Below, piece by piece: positions 10,902 through 19,381 of a stretch of 64,000 nucleotides of DNA (its first letter is position 1; each line of letters opens with the position of its first letter). The position numbers were made by a program, and so were the translations under genes. Under the pieces are notes generated by a model. That model saw only the letters and a program-made list of their open reading frames with translations, did not search any database and was not told the DNA's origin. This stretch comes from an uncultured Pelagibacteraceae bacterium (GTDB lineage: Bacteria; Pseudomonadota; Alphaproteobacteria; Pelagibacterales; Pelagibacteraceae): contig CACOKI010000001.1 in assembly GCA_902627735.1 (NCBI GenBank), forward strand, positions 62,001 to 126,000, in the 5' to 3' direction.

Positions 10902-13775
10902 ATGTCTTCTTCTAAAAATTTAGAATTCGAAAAAACAGGTTTTTTAAGTAAATCTAATAGTGCCTTTATTGAACAAATGTACCTACAGTACATTAATAAA
11001 GATACAAATTTACCTCAAAGTTGGAAAAATTATTTTGATGAAATTGGTGATGAAATTGACATTGTTGTAAATGAAATTAATGGTCCATCATGGAGTCCTA
11101 AAAAAGATAAAATATTTGTAAAAGATATCAAAGAAAAAATTACTAAAAATGTTGAAATCAATGAATTAGAAATAATTAAATCTAATGCCAATTCAATTAA
11201 AGCAGTGGCAATGATTAGGTCTTATAGACAACGAGGGCATTTAATAGCTAAGCTTGACCCTTTGGGAATGATGAAATCAGACTATTTGGATGAACTACAC
11301 CCTGAGTCATATGGTTTTAAGAAAGAAGATTATAATAAAAAAATTTTCTTAGATGGAGTTACAAATAAACAACACTCAAACATAAGAGAGATTTTAGAAT
11401 TTTTAAGAGATAAATATTGCGGTTCAATAGGTTATGAATACATGCATATATCAAATCCAACTGAAAGAAAGTGGTTTAGGGATAGGGTTGAAAAGACTGA
11501 CGATTTTAAATTTACACAAAATGGAAAAGAAGCAATTTTAAATAAATTGATTCAAGCTGAAGGATTTGAAAAATTTTTGCATACCAAATATGTAGGAACT
11601 AAAAGATTTGGACTTGATGGTGGTGAAAGTTTAATTCCTGCATTGGAACAAATAATCAAGATTGGAGGTCAATCACAAATTAAAGAAGTTAAGATTGGAA
11701 TGTCTCATCGTGGAAGACTTAATGTTTTAGCAAATGTTTTGCAAAAATCTTATAAAAGAATTTTTAATGAGTTTGCCGGTGAGTTTAGTTCCTCTGAAGA
11801 TGGTGCTGGTGATGTAAAATATCATTTGGGCGCTTCTTCTGATAGAGAATTTGATGGAAATTCAGTTCACGTTAGTTTAACAGATAATCCATCTCATTTA
11901 GAAGCAGTTAATCCTGTTGTTCTAGGGCAAACAAGAGCTAAACAATTCTTTCATAAAGATAAAGAAAGAAAAAAAGTAATACCAATTTTAATTCATGGTG
12001 ATGCTGCCTTTGCTGGACAGGGAGTAGTTGCTGAATGTTTTGCAATGTCTGGATTACCAGGTCATAATACAGGTGGAACTATTCATATAATAATTAATAA
12101 TCAAATAGGTTTTACAACAAGTCCTAGATTTGCAAGGTCTTCACCCTACCCATCAGATATTGCAAAAATGGTTGAGGCCCCAATAATTCATGTTAATGGT
12201 GATGATCCAGAGGCAGTAGTTTATGCTGGAAGAATAGCTACAGACTTTAGGTTAAAATTTAATAGAGACGTAGTTATAGATTTAATTTGCTACAGAAGAT
12301 TTGGTCATAATGAGGGTGATGAGCCTTCATTTACTCAACCTTTAATGTATAAAAAAATAAGATCCCATCCATCTCCTGTTAACGTATATGGAGAAAGATT
12401 AATTAAAAATGGAACAATTTCAAAAGACTTTCTAAATAGCTCTATAAAAAAATTTAAAAGCTTGCTTGATGATCAATTTAAAACTGCAAAAGATTACAAA
12501 CCAAAAATAGAGTGGTTTGAGGGCACTTGGTCCAGATACAAGCCTGAGAGAGGGAAAGATAAAAGAGGTGTAACAGGAGCAGATACAAAAAAATTACTGG
12601 AAATATCTAATAAAATTAACTCAATACCGAGTGAAATTAATATTCATAAAACAATTTCTAAAATTTTAAATAATAGAAAGCTGTGTGTTAAAAATGGATC
12701 AGGAATAGATTGGTCTACTGCTGAAGCTTTAGCTTTTGGGTCTCTTCTTGATGAAGGCTATCCTGTCAGGTTAGTGGGCCAAGACTCGGGAAGGGGTACA
12801 TTTAGCCAAAGACACTCAGTTTTAAGAAATCAATTGGATAATTCAAGATATATACCTTTGAATAATATTTCAAAAAAACAGAAAAACTTTGAAGTTGTAG
12901 ATAGTTTTTTGTCTGAATTAGCAGTTTTAGGATTTGAATATGGTTATAGTTTAGTTGAACCAAACACCTTAACATTATGGGAAGCCCAATTTGGGGATTT
13001 TGCAAATGGTGCACAAGTTGTAATTGATCAATTTATAGCATCAGGTGAAAGAAAATGGTCAAGAGCTTCTGGTTTAGTGATGTTATTACCTCACGGATAT
13101 GAAGGGCAAGGTCCAGAACATTCTTCTGCAAGATTAGAAAGATTTTTGCAATTATGTTCTAATGACAATATGCAAGTAATGAATTGTACTACACCTGCTA
13201 ATTATTTTCATGCATTAAGAAGACAAATGCATAGAGATTTTAGAAAACCTCTCATAATAATGACCCCAAAATCTTTATTACGTCATAAATATTGTGTATC
13301 TAATTTAGACGATTTCAATAAAAAAAATTCTTTTCATAGAGTATTATGGGATCATGCTATAGATCCAAAATCAAAAGGTTTTATTAAGTTAAAAAAGACA
13401 ACAGAAATAAAAAAAGTAATTTTATGCTCTGGTAAAATTTATTTTGACTTGTTAGAGGCAAGAGAAAAACAAAAAAGGGATGATATTGTTTTTTATAGAG
13501 TCGAACAAATATATCCATTTCCAGCAAAAAGCCTTGTAAAAGAATTAAAACCTTATGCAAAAAATGCTAAATTTTATTGGTGTCAAGAGGAACCAAAGAA
13601 TATGGGAGCTTGGTTTTCAGTTAGAGACTATATCCAATGGACATTAGATAGTATAAAGGCTAATAATAAAGAAGTTTCTTATATAGGAAGAATGCCTGAT
13701 GCATCTCCGGCAACAGGATATGTGAAAAGGCACAATTCTCAACAACAAGAAATTTTAAAGAAAGTTTTTGATTAA
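10902..13775 (+). CDS. sucA: 2-oxoglutarate dehydrogenase E1 component
   Basis: Thiamine-diphosphate enzyme that decarboxylates 2-oxoglutarate and transfers the succinyl group to the lipoyl arm of SucB. The 957-residue protein has the short N-terminal segment used for E2 contact (SAFIEQMYLQYINKD), the substrate loop MSHRGRLNVLANV, the thiamine/Mg motif from GDAAFAGQG (about 366) to NNQIGFTTSP (about 400), and the C-terminal pyrimidine-binding half with AQFGDFANGAQ and LPHGYEGQGPEHSSARLER. Length is slightly above E. coli SucA (933). It is followed by sucB after six bases. Confidence 0.97.
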   Translation: MSSSKNLEFEKTGFLSKSNSAFIEQMYLQYINKDTNLPQSWKNYFDEIGDEIDIVVNEINGPSWSPKKDKIFVKDIKEKITKNVEINELEIIKSNANSIKAVAMIRSYRQRGHLIAKLDPLGMMKSDYLDELHPESYGFKKEDYNKKIFLDGVTNKQHSNIREILEFLRDKYCGSIGYEYMHISNPTERKWFRDRVEKTDDFKFTQNGKEAILNKLIQAEGFEKFLHTKYVGTKRFGLDGGESLIPALEQIIKIGGQSQIKEVKIGMSHRGRLNVLANVLQKSYKRIFNEFAGEFSSSEDGAGDVKYHLGASSDREFDGNSVHVSLTDNPSHLEAVNPVVLGQTRAKQFFHKDKERKKVIPILIHGDAAFAGQGVVAECFAMSGLPGHNTGGTIHIIINNQIGFTTSPRFARSSPYPSDIAKMVEAPIIHVNGDDPEAVVYAGRIATDFRLKFNRDVVIDLICYRRFGHNEGDEPSFTQPLMYKKIRSHPSPVNVYGERLIKNGTISKDFLNSSIKKFKSLLDDQFKTAKDYKPKIEWFEGTWSRYKPERGKDKRGVTGADTKKLLEISNKINSIPSEINIHKTISKILNNRKLCVKNGSGIDWSTAEALAFGSLLDEGYPVRLVGQDSGRGTFSQRHSVLRNQLDNSRYIPLNNISKKQKNFEVVDSFLSELAVLGFEYGYSLVEPNTLTLWEAQFGDFANGAQVVIDQFIASGERKWSRASGLVMLLPHGYEGQGPEHSSARLERFLQLCSNDNMQVMNCTTPANYFHALRRQMHRDFRKPLIIMTPKSLLRHKYCVSNLDDFNKKNSFHRVLWDHAIDPKSKGFIKLKKTTEIKKVILCSGKIYFDLLEAREKQKRDDIVFYRVEQIYPFPAKSLVKELKPYAKNAKFYWCQEEPKNMGAWFSVRDYIQWTLDSIKANNKEVSYIGRMPDASPATGYVKRHNSQQQEILKKVFD

Positions 13776-13781
13776 TATATA

Positions 13782-15083
13782 ATGAGTGAAAAAATTTTAG
13801 TTCCTGTTCTGGGTGAGAGTATAACAGAGGCAACGGTATCAAAATGGCTTAAAAGTGAGGGAGATTCTGTTGAGGCTGATGAACCTATAGTTGAGTTAGA
13901 AACGGATAAGGTAAATTTAGAAGTTCCTTCTCCTATATCTGGAACATTAGCTGAAATTAATTCAAAAGATGGTTCAGTAGTAGAAGTTGGTGCACTTTTA
14001 GGATCTGTATTAGAAAATGGAATAAATTCTAATAAAGATAAAGAAATCCAAAAGATAAACCCTTTAATAAAAGAAAATGAAAATAATGTATTAAATCTTG
14101 AACCTCAAAAAAAAGAACCTGAAGTATTTGAAAATGAAGAAGAAGAAATAAATGAAGAAGATGACCAACCACTTGTTCTAACGAATGAAATTAAAGAAAA
14201 ATTTAAAATTAAAGAACAAAAGATTGATCAAAATCTTTCTCCGGCAGTAAGAAAAATTGTAGCAGAAAATAAAATTGACTTGGAAACAGTAAAAGGTTCT
14301 GGAAAAGATGGAAGAATATTAAAAGGTGATTTAATTAATCTTATGGGTGTAAACCCTCCACCATCTGAGAGAAAAATTAAATATGGTCAGGAAGAAAGAA
14401 TTAAAATGACCAGATTAAGACAAACTATTGCTAAAAGATTAAAACAGGCACAAGAAAATGCAGCTTTGCTTACTACATTTAATGAAGTCGATATGACCAA
14501 TATAATGGAAATGAGAAAAGAAAACCAAGAAGATTTTCAAAATCGATATGGAATTAAACTTGGTTTAATGTCATTTTTTGTCAAAGCATGTGTAGTAGCA
14601 TTAAAAAATTTTCCAGCAGTAAATGCTGAAATTGAAGGTGAGGAAATAATTTACAAAAATTATTACAACATTAGTTTTGCAGTTGGTACAGACAAAGGGC
14701 TTGTAGTTCCAGTTTTAAAAGATGCTGATGAATTGTCATTTGCGGATATTGAAAAAAATATTAAAGAAATTTCTGAAAAAGCTAAAAATGGAAAACTTAC
14801 TATTGAAGATTTACAAGGAGGGACCTTTACAATTAGCAATGGTGGAGTTTATGGCTCAATGCTTTCAACGCCAATACTGAATTTACCTCAATCAGGAGTG
14901 CTTGGAATGCATAATATTGTAGATCGACCAATAGTAGTTGATGGCGATATTAAAATCAGACCTGTAATGTATTTAGCTTTATCATATGATCACAGAATTA
15001 TTGATGGGAAGGAGTCAGTTTCGTTTTTAAAAATGATTAAGGAGAGTCTAGAAGATCCAAGAAGATTATTTTTAGATATTTAG
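13782..15083 (+). CDS. sucB: 2-oxoglutarate dehydrogenase E2 component (dihydrolipoyl succinyltransferase)
   Basis: Core of the 2-oxoglutarate dehydrogenase complex. Domains in order: one lipoyl domain (1-75) with lipoylated Lys43 in [13 protein letters not shown]; a charged glutamate-rich linker (about 85-135); a peripheral subunit-binding domain (about 150-185, [15 protein letters not shown]); and the catalytic domain ending with the HxxxDG motif in [12 protein letters not shown]. The very acidic linker is the only unusual part, and such linkers vary freely. lpd starts directly after the stop codon, so E1, E2 and E3 are encoded together. Confidence 0.96.
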   Translation: MSEKILVPVLGESITEATVSKWLKSEGDSVEADEPIVELETDKVNLEVPSPISGTLAEINSKDGSVVEVGALLGSVLENGINSNKDKEIQKINPLIKENENNVLNLEPQKKEPEVFENEEEEINEEDDQPLVLTNEIKEKFKIKEQKIDQNLSPAVRKIVAENKIDLETVKGSGKDGRILKGDLINLMGVNPPPSERKIKYGQEERIKMTRLRQTIAKRLKQAQENAALLTTFNEVDMTNIMEMRKENQEDFQNRYGIKLGLMSFFVKACVVALKNFPAVNAEIEGEEIIYKNYYNISFAVGTDKGLVVPVLKDADELSFADIEKNIKEISEKAKNGKLTIEDLQGGTFTISNGGVYGSMLSTPILNLPQSGVLGMHNIVDRPIVVDGDIKIRPVMYLALSYDHRIIDGKESVSFLKMIKESLEDPRRLFLDI

Positions 15084-16484
15084 ATGTCAGAAAAATTTCA
15101 AGCTGTAGTAATTGGAGGAGGTCCAGGTGGGTACGTATGTGCTATAAGGTTAGCGCAATTGGGTTTAAAAACGGCTTGCATTGAATCTAGAGGATCACTA
15201 GGTGGGACTTGTTTAAATGTAGGCTGTATCCCATCAAAAAGTTTATTAAATTTATCCGAAGAGTTTCATAAAGTTAAAAATTTATCAAATAAAGGGATTG
15301 AAGTTGGTGAGGTAAAATTAAATCTCCCAAAAATGATGAAAAGTAAAGAAAAAGCAGTCACAATATTAACAAAAGGAGTAGAATTTTTACTAAAGAAAAA
15401 TAAAGTAACCTACTATAGAGGAACTGGAAGTTTTAAATCAAAAAAAGAAATTTTAATAAAAGACAAAAACAACAAAGAAACAATTATTCAAACAGAAAAA
15501 GTTATAATTGCAACAGGATCAGTTCCAGTCTCTTTACCAAATATTGAAATTGATGAGAAATTAATTGTTTCATCCACTGGAGCTTTGAATTTAGAAAAAG
15601 TACCCAAAAAAATGGTTGTTGTAGGCGGGGGTTATATTGGTTTAGAAATGGGATCTGTTTGGTCTCGACTTGGGTCAGAAGTGCACGTAGTTGAGTTTTT
15701 AGATCATATAACACCAGGTATGGATAAAGAAATTTCAAAAGAATTCATGAAAATTTTAAATAAACAAGGAATTAATTTCCATCTTCAACACAAAGTCGAA
15801 AATGTTACAAAAAGTAATTCAGGTGTTATTGTTTCCACATCTAATAAAGAGGGAAATAAAATAAATTTTGAATGTGAAGTTGTATTAATTTCTGTTGGCC
15901 GGAAACCAAATACAGATGGTTTGAATTTAGAAAAAATTGGTATTGAGTTAGATAATAAAAAAAGAATTAAAACCAATGAAAGTTTCAAGACAAATTTGGA
16001 TGATATTTATGCTATTGGAGATGTTATAGCTGGACCGATGCTTGCACATAAAGCTGAGGATGAAGGGATGGCTGTTGCAGAAAATATTGCAGGTCAATCA
16101 GGTCATGTGAATTATAATACCATTCCAGGAGTAATTTATACAACACCAGAGGTTGCCTCTATTGGTAAAACAGAGGAGCAATTGAAAGAAAAAAATATTA
16201 AATATAAAATTGGAAAATTTTCTTTCATGGCTAATTCAAGAGCTAAAGCGATCGATGAAGCTGAGGGTTTTGTAAAAATTTTGGCTGATGAAAAAACAGA
16301 TAAAGTATTAGGAGCTCATCTGATTGGCCCTCATGCAGGTGAACTAATCGCAGAAATAGGTATTGCTATGGAATTTGGTGCGAGTTCAGAAGATATTGCA
16401 AGAACTTGTCATGCACATCCTACATTTTCTGAAGCAGTTAAGGAGGCAGCATTATCCGTTGATAAAAGAGCAATACACTCCTAA
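15084..16484 (+). CDS. lpd: Dihydrolipoyl dehydrogenase (E3)
   Basis: FAD enzyme that re-oxidises dihydrolipoamide with NAD. The 466-residue protein has the FAD loop GGGPGGYVCA (11-20), the redox-active disulfide Cys43/Cys48 in GGTCLNVGCIPSK, the NAD-binding VVVGGGYIGLEMGSVW, and the C-terminal base pair in CHAHPTFSEAVKEAA. It ends the same-strand TCA block. The 96-base gap after it is almost pure A/T and contains no convincing hairpin terminator. Because it is the only Lpd in the window it may serve other 2-oxoacid complexes and the glycine cleavage system too. Confidence 0.96.
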   Translation: MSEKFQAVVIGGGPGGYVCAIRLAQLGLKTACIESRGSLGGTCLNVGCIPSKSLLNLSEEFHKVKNLSNKGIEVGEVKLNLPKMMKSKEKAVTILTKGVEFLLKKNKVTYYRGTGSFKSKKEILIKDKNNKETIIQTEKVIIATGSVPVSLPNIEIDEKLIVSSTGALNLEKVPKKMVVVGGGYIGLEMGSVWSRLGSEVHVVEFLDHITPGMDKEISKEFMKILNKQGINFHLQHKVENVTKSNSGVIVSTSNKEGNKINFECEVVLISVGRKPNTDGLNLEKIGIELDNKKRIKTNESFKTNLDDIYAIGDVIAGPMLAHKAEDEGMAVAENIAGQSGHVNYNTIPGVIYTTPEVASIGKTEEQLKEKNIKYKIGKFSFMANSRAKAIDEAEGFVKILADEKTDKVLGAHLIGPHAGELIAEIGIAMEFGASSEDIARTCHAHPTFSEAVKEAALSVDKRAIHS

Positions 16485-16580
16485 TTAAATTAATATTTAA
16501 TTTGATATTAATATTTAAGAATAATTATATTTTTTTCTATTATGACCTATAGTATAAAATAGATAATTAAGTTAAAACAT

Positions 16581-16802
16581 ATGATAAATAAAATTAAAAT
16601 ATATGTAAGTTTGTTATTTTTATTTTTTGCATTATGCTCACCAGCCCATGCATATTTAGATCCTGGTTCAATTAGTATTGTTTTACAAAGTATTTTAGCT
16701 GCAATTGCAGGTGTTGCTGCAACTTATCGTCTTTGGTTATTTAAAGTTAAGAATTTTTTTGGTAAAATGAGAAAAAAAAAAAAAATTGAAGACCAGAAAT
16801 AG
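16581..16802 (+). CDS. Small secreted or membrane protein with a YLDPG motif
   Basis: A 73-residue protein: an N-terminal signal peptide ending in SPAHA (about residue 24), then YLDPGSISIVLQSI, a hydrophobic segment (about 32-52), and a basic tail. Small proteins with a signal peptide followed directly by a YLDPG-type motif are found near surface polysaccharide genes in many bacteria; no biochemical role is known to me. It is followed by a membrane sulfatase-fold protein and a glycerophosphotransferase-like protein. An A14 run near the 3' end (16772-16785) encodes the lysine-rich tail and could be slippage-prone. The reading frame is convincing because of the signal peptide and neighbours. 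Confidence 0.72.
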   Translation: MINKIKIYVSLLFLFFALCSPAHAYLDPGSISIVLQSILAAIAGVAATYRLWLFKVKNFFGKMRKKKKIEDQK

Positions 16803-16836
16803 ATTATTTTTAAGTTTAAGATTTTTATAAAAAATT

Positions 16837-18357
16837 GTGAATTTTACTAAAAGTACTTTTTTATTAATCATTACATTGGTTTTAACACCGTTTATAATTT
16901 TTTTAGGAAAAAATTCTTTACAAACTGAATTTTTCACAATTCAATATTTTTTATTTACATTTTTTTATTGTTTGCTTTTTTTATTTGCTTGCATAAGTCT
17001 ATTTTTAGTCTCAAAAAAAACTTTGATTTTCTCACTATTCATTGCTTACTTTAATTTTATACAATTTTATTTTTTTGATTTAAGAAAAATTTTATTTTTG
17101 GTAGAGGGAAACTATGGTTATTATATACTTATTTTAATAGTATTGATAAGTCTCATAGCAGTATTCTTTTCTCGTTTTATAGTTTTTAGAAATTTTATTT
17201 TGATATTATTATTCTTGAATATAGGAGTTTCAATGTTCAACTTAATACCATCTATTAGTAAATTTTTGAAACCTGGACTACAGAATACCACGAAATTTGA
17301 CCAATTATCAGGCATCACAACTTCTGGTAATATTAAATATCCAAATATTTTTTATATAATACCTGATGGTTTAAGTTCACCTCAAGTCTTAAAAAATTAC
17401 GCTGACATTGATTATAAAGATTCGATTAATAAGTTTGAAGAAAAAAATTTTTTTGTATCTAAACACATTTACTCTAGTTACAATTTAACTTACTTATCTC
17501 TAGCAGCACTTTTTTTAATGGATTATCCAATTACTAATAAATCAGAAATATATGAGGACAGATCAAATTTTTACCCTTCTTTAAGAGAATATGATCCAGA
17601 AATATTGAGGTATTTAAAAAAAAATAATTATCAATTTGTGATTATTCCACCAGCATGGGGTGGATGTCCCAAAAGTAAGGAGTATAGATGTTTGAAACCA
17701 TTTACTGACACTTTTTTTTCAAATTTTTTTCAAGACTATGCTGTTTCAAAAATGTTTCAACATTCACTGATTAAAACATTTTTTGATAGATACAATAATA
17801 AGTATAATATAACTAGAAGTGATATGAATGATGCGGGCAAAACAGCTCTTGATCATATGAAAGTTAACTCAGAACATTGGATAGATGGTGGTGTATTTAC
17901 TATGATTCACATGATGATACCCCATGCTCCTTACAGAGATAAGGATTGTAATATAATTGATGGATATGCCAATCAACCTAAAGAGGGATATAAATTATCT
18001 GTTTACTGTGCTTTTAAACGAATTCATGAGCTTTCAGATTTTATTATCAAAAATTATCCGAATGCTTCAATAATAGTCCAAGCAGACCATGGCATTTATC
18101 TTAACAAAGATGATGTTAATAAGGGTTATCAAGAATTATCTGAGTCATTTGTAGATAGTCGGATGGGTATTTTCACAGCAGTTAGAGGATGCAATTCTGA
18201 TGTAGCATCCAAACTTAATCAAGCAAATATTGTTAAAAATATTGTTCAGTGTTTAGTTAGGGGTAATACAGATGAAAACCTTTTAAATAAATCGTTTTTT
18301 GGTTTTTACGAGAAAAACCCAGAATTTGGAAAAGTATATCGTGTTAGAAAAAAATAG
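16837..18357 (+). CDS. Membrane-anchored sulfatase / phosphoethanolamine-transferase-fold protein
   Basis: A 506-residue protein. The first 140 residues hold four or five membrane helices; the rest resembles the alkaline phosphatase/sulfatase superfamily exposed to the periplasm. Visible superfamily elements are the metal-site aspartate in YIIPDGLSS (around 175), HMMIPHAPYRD (around 361) and the late VQADHGIYL (around 416). I do not see a CxPxR sulfatase maturation motif, so a phospho-alcohol transferase (lipid A, glycan or teichoic-type) is more likely than a true sulfatase. The start is GTG at 16837; no upstream ATG is in frame near it. The next gene begins two bases after the stop. The substrate is unknown. 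Confidence 0.72.
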   Translation: MNFTKSTFLLIITLVLTPFIIFLGKNSLQTEFFTIQYFLFTFFYCLLFLFACISLFLVSKKTLIFSLFIAYFNFIQFYFFDLRKILFLVEGNYGYYILILIVLISLIAVFFSRFIVFRNFILILLFLNIGVSMFNLIPSISKFLKPGLQNTTKFDQLSGITTSGNIKYPNIFYIIPDGLSSPQVLKNYADIDYKDSINKFEEKNFFVSKHIYSSYNLTYLSLAALFLMDYPITNKSEIYEDRSNFYPSLREYDPEILRYLKKNNYQFVIIPPAWGGCPKSKEYRCLKPFTDTFFSNFFQDYAVSKMFQHSLIKTFFDRYNNKYNITRSDMNDAGKTALDHMKVNSEHWIDGGVFTMIHMMIPHAPYRDKDCNIIDGYANQPKEGYKLSVYCAFKRIHELSDFIIKNYPNASIIVQADHGIYLNKDDVNKGYQELSESFVDSRMGIFTAVRGCNSDVASKLNQANIVKNIVQCLVRGNTDENLLNKSFFGFYEKNPEFGKVYRVRKK

Positions 18358-18359
18358 AA

Positions 18360-19376
18360 ATGTTGAGAGATTTATTTACATTAATTAATTTTTTTAGATA
18401 TCAAAAAAAAATAAAAAGAATTTTTTTTTTTGAAAACCGTTTTATCGAGTATCATTTATCACCATATATTACTAAAAATAAAAATATAAATGAAACAATT
18501 ATAATATCACTTTATAATATAGAAAATATTTATTTAAAAAAATTTACGATATTTCAATTTAAAAAAATGTTCTTTTTGAACTTATTTTTTTTACTTTTAA
18601 AAGCTAAATATTGTTATTCTTCTACGCCCGATATTGATAATTCAGCATTTCAAAGATCAGTTTTTAAAAAAACAAAATATATATACATTCAACATTCCCC
18701 ATTAGGTTTGACTAAAATATATAGAGATAATGCTTTTACTAATTTCGACCTAGTTCAAGTTATTAATAGTTTTCAAGAAAAGGATCTATTTAATATATCT
18801 AAAATTAAAAATAAAAAAATAAAACCATGGCGTGGAAGATATTTGTTTTTGGACAATAAACAATTAAAAATTAGTAAAAATAAAAAAGAAAAAATAAAAA
18901 TTTTAGTTGCTCCAACTTGGGGCACTAATTTTTATGATTTAAACATTCATTTAAAACTAAAAGAAAATTTAGACTCTAACAAATATTCTATATTTATACG
19001 ACCTCACATGATGAGTATTTTAAAAAAGAAAATATCAATTAATGATTTGATAAAAAATGATTTTAAAATATCCGAAGGGAAAATTGATTTTTCTTATTTT
19101 GATCTATTGATCACTGATTGGTCTGGTATTTATATTGAATTTGCAAAAGTAAATAAAGTGAAAAGCATATTAATTGAAAATCAAGAAAAAATACTTAATG
19201 ATAAATTTAAAGAACTAAGCCACGAAACAATCGATACTTATGCAAGAAAAAAACTTGGCAAAATATTAACTTTAGATAGGCTTGATCAAATAGAAAGTGA
19301 ATTAAGAGACATTTTGATTAATCAAGAGAGTTACGCTTATGAAATCGATGATTTTTTTAAAAAATATTTTTATTAA
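18360..19376 (+). CDS. CDP-glycerol glycerophosphotransferase-like protein
   Basis: A 338-residue protein resembling the CDP-glycerol:poly(glycerophosphate) glycerophosphotransferase family, which adds glycerol phosphate or related units to surface polymers. Matching segments are YIQHSPLGLTK (family pattern HGxxlK), VAPTWGTNFYD (around 184), a phosphate-binding IRPHMM (around 214), and the signature LLITDWSGIYIEF (around 250). There are no membrane segments, as expected for a peripheral cytoplasmic enzyme. It is strongly lysine/isoleucine/asparagine rich and more AT-rich than the flanking metabolic genes, which fits a variable surface-glycan gene. It follows the sulfatase-fold gene by two bases and precedes priA by five. 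Confidence 0.75.
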   Translation: MLRDLFTLINFFRYQKKIKRIFFFENRFIEYHLSPYITKNKNINETIIISLYNIENIYLKKFTIFQFKKMFFLNLFFLLLKAKYCYSSTPDIDNSAFQRSVFKKTKYIYIQHSPLGLTKIYRDNAFTNFDLVQVINSFQEKDLFNISKIKNKKIKPWRGRYLFLDNKQLKISKNKKEKIKILVAPTWGTNFYDLNIHLKLKENLDSNKYSIFIRPHMMSILKKKISINDLIKNDFKISEGKIDFSYFDLLITDWSGIYIEFAKVNKVKSILIENQEKILNDKFKELSHETIDTYARKKLGKILTLDRLDQIESELRDILINQESYAYEIDDFFKKYFY

Positions 19377-19381
19377 TTTAG

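Noticed and set aside
16485-16580. Rho-independent terminator after lpd
   Set aside because: The near-palindromic TTAATATTTAA segments are imperfect and all A/T, so a stable hairpin is unlikely.
16837-18357. True sulfatase requiring formylglycine
   Set aside because: No CxPxR or CxAxR maturation motif is visible, so only the superfamily fold is claimed.
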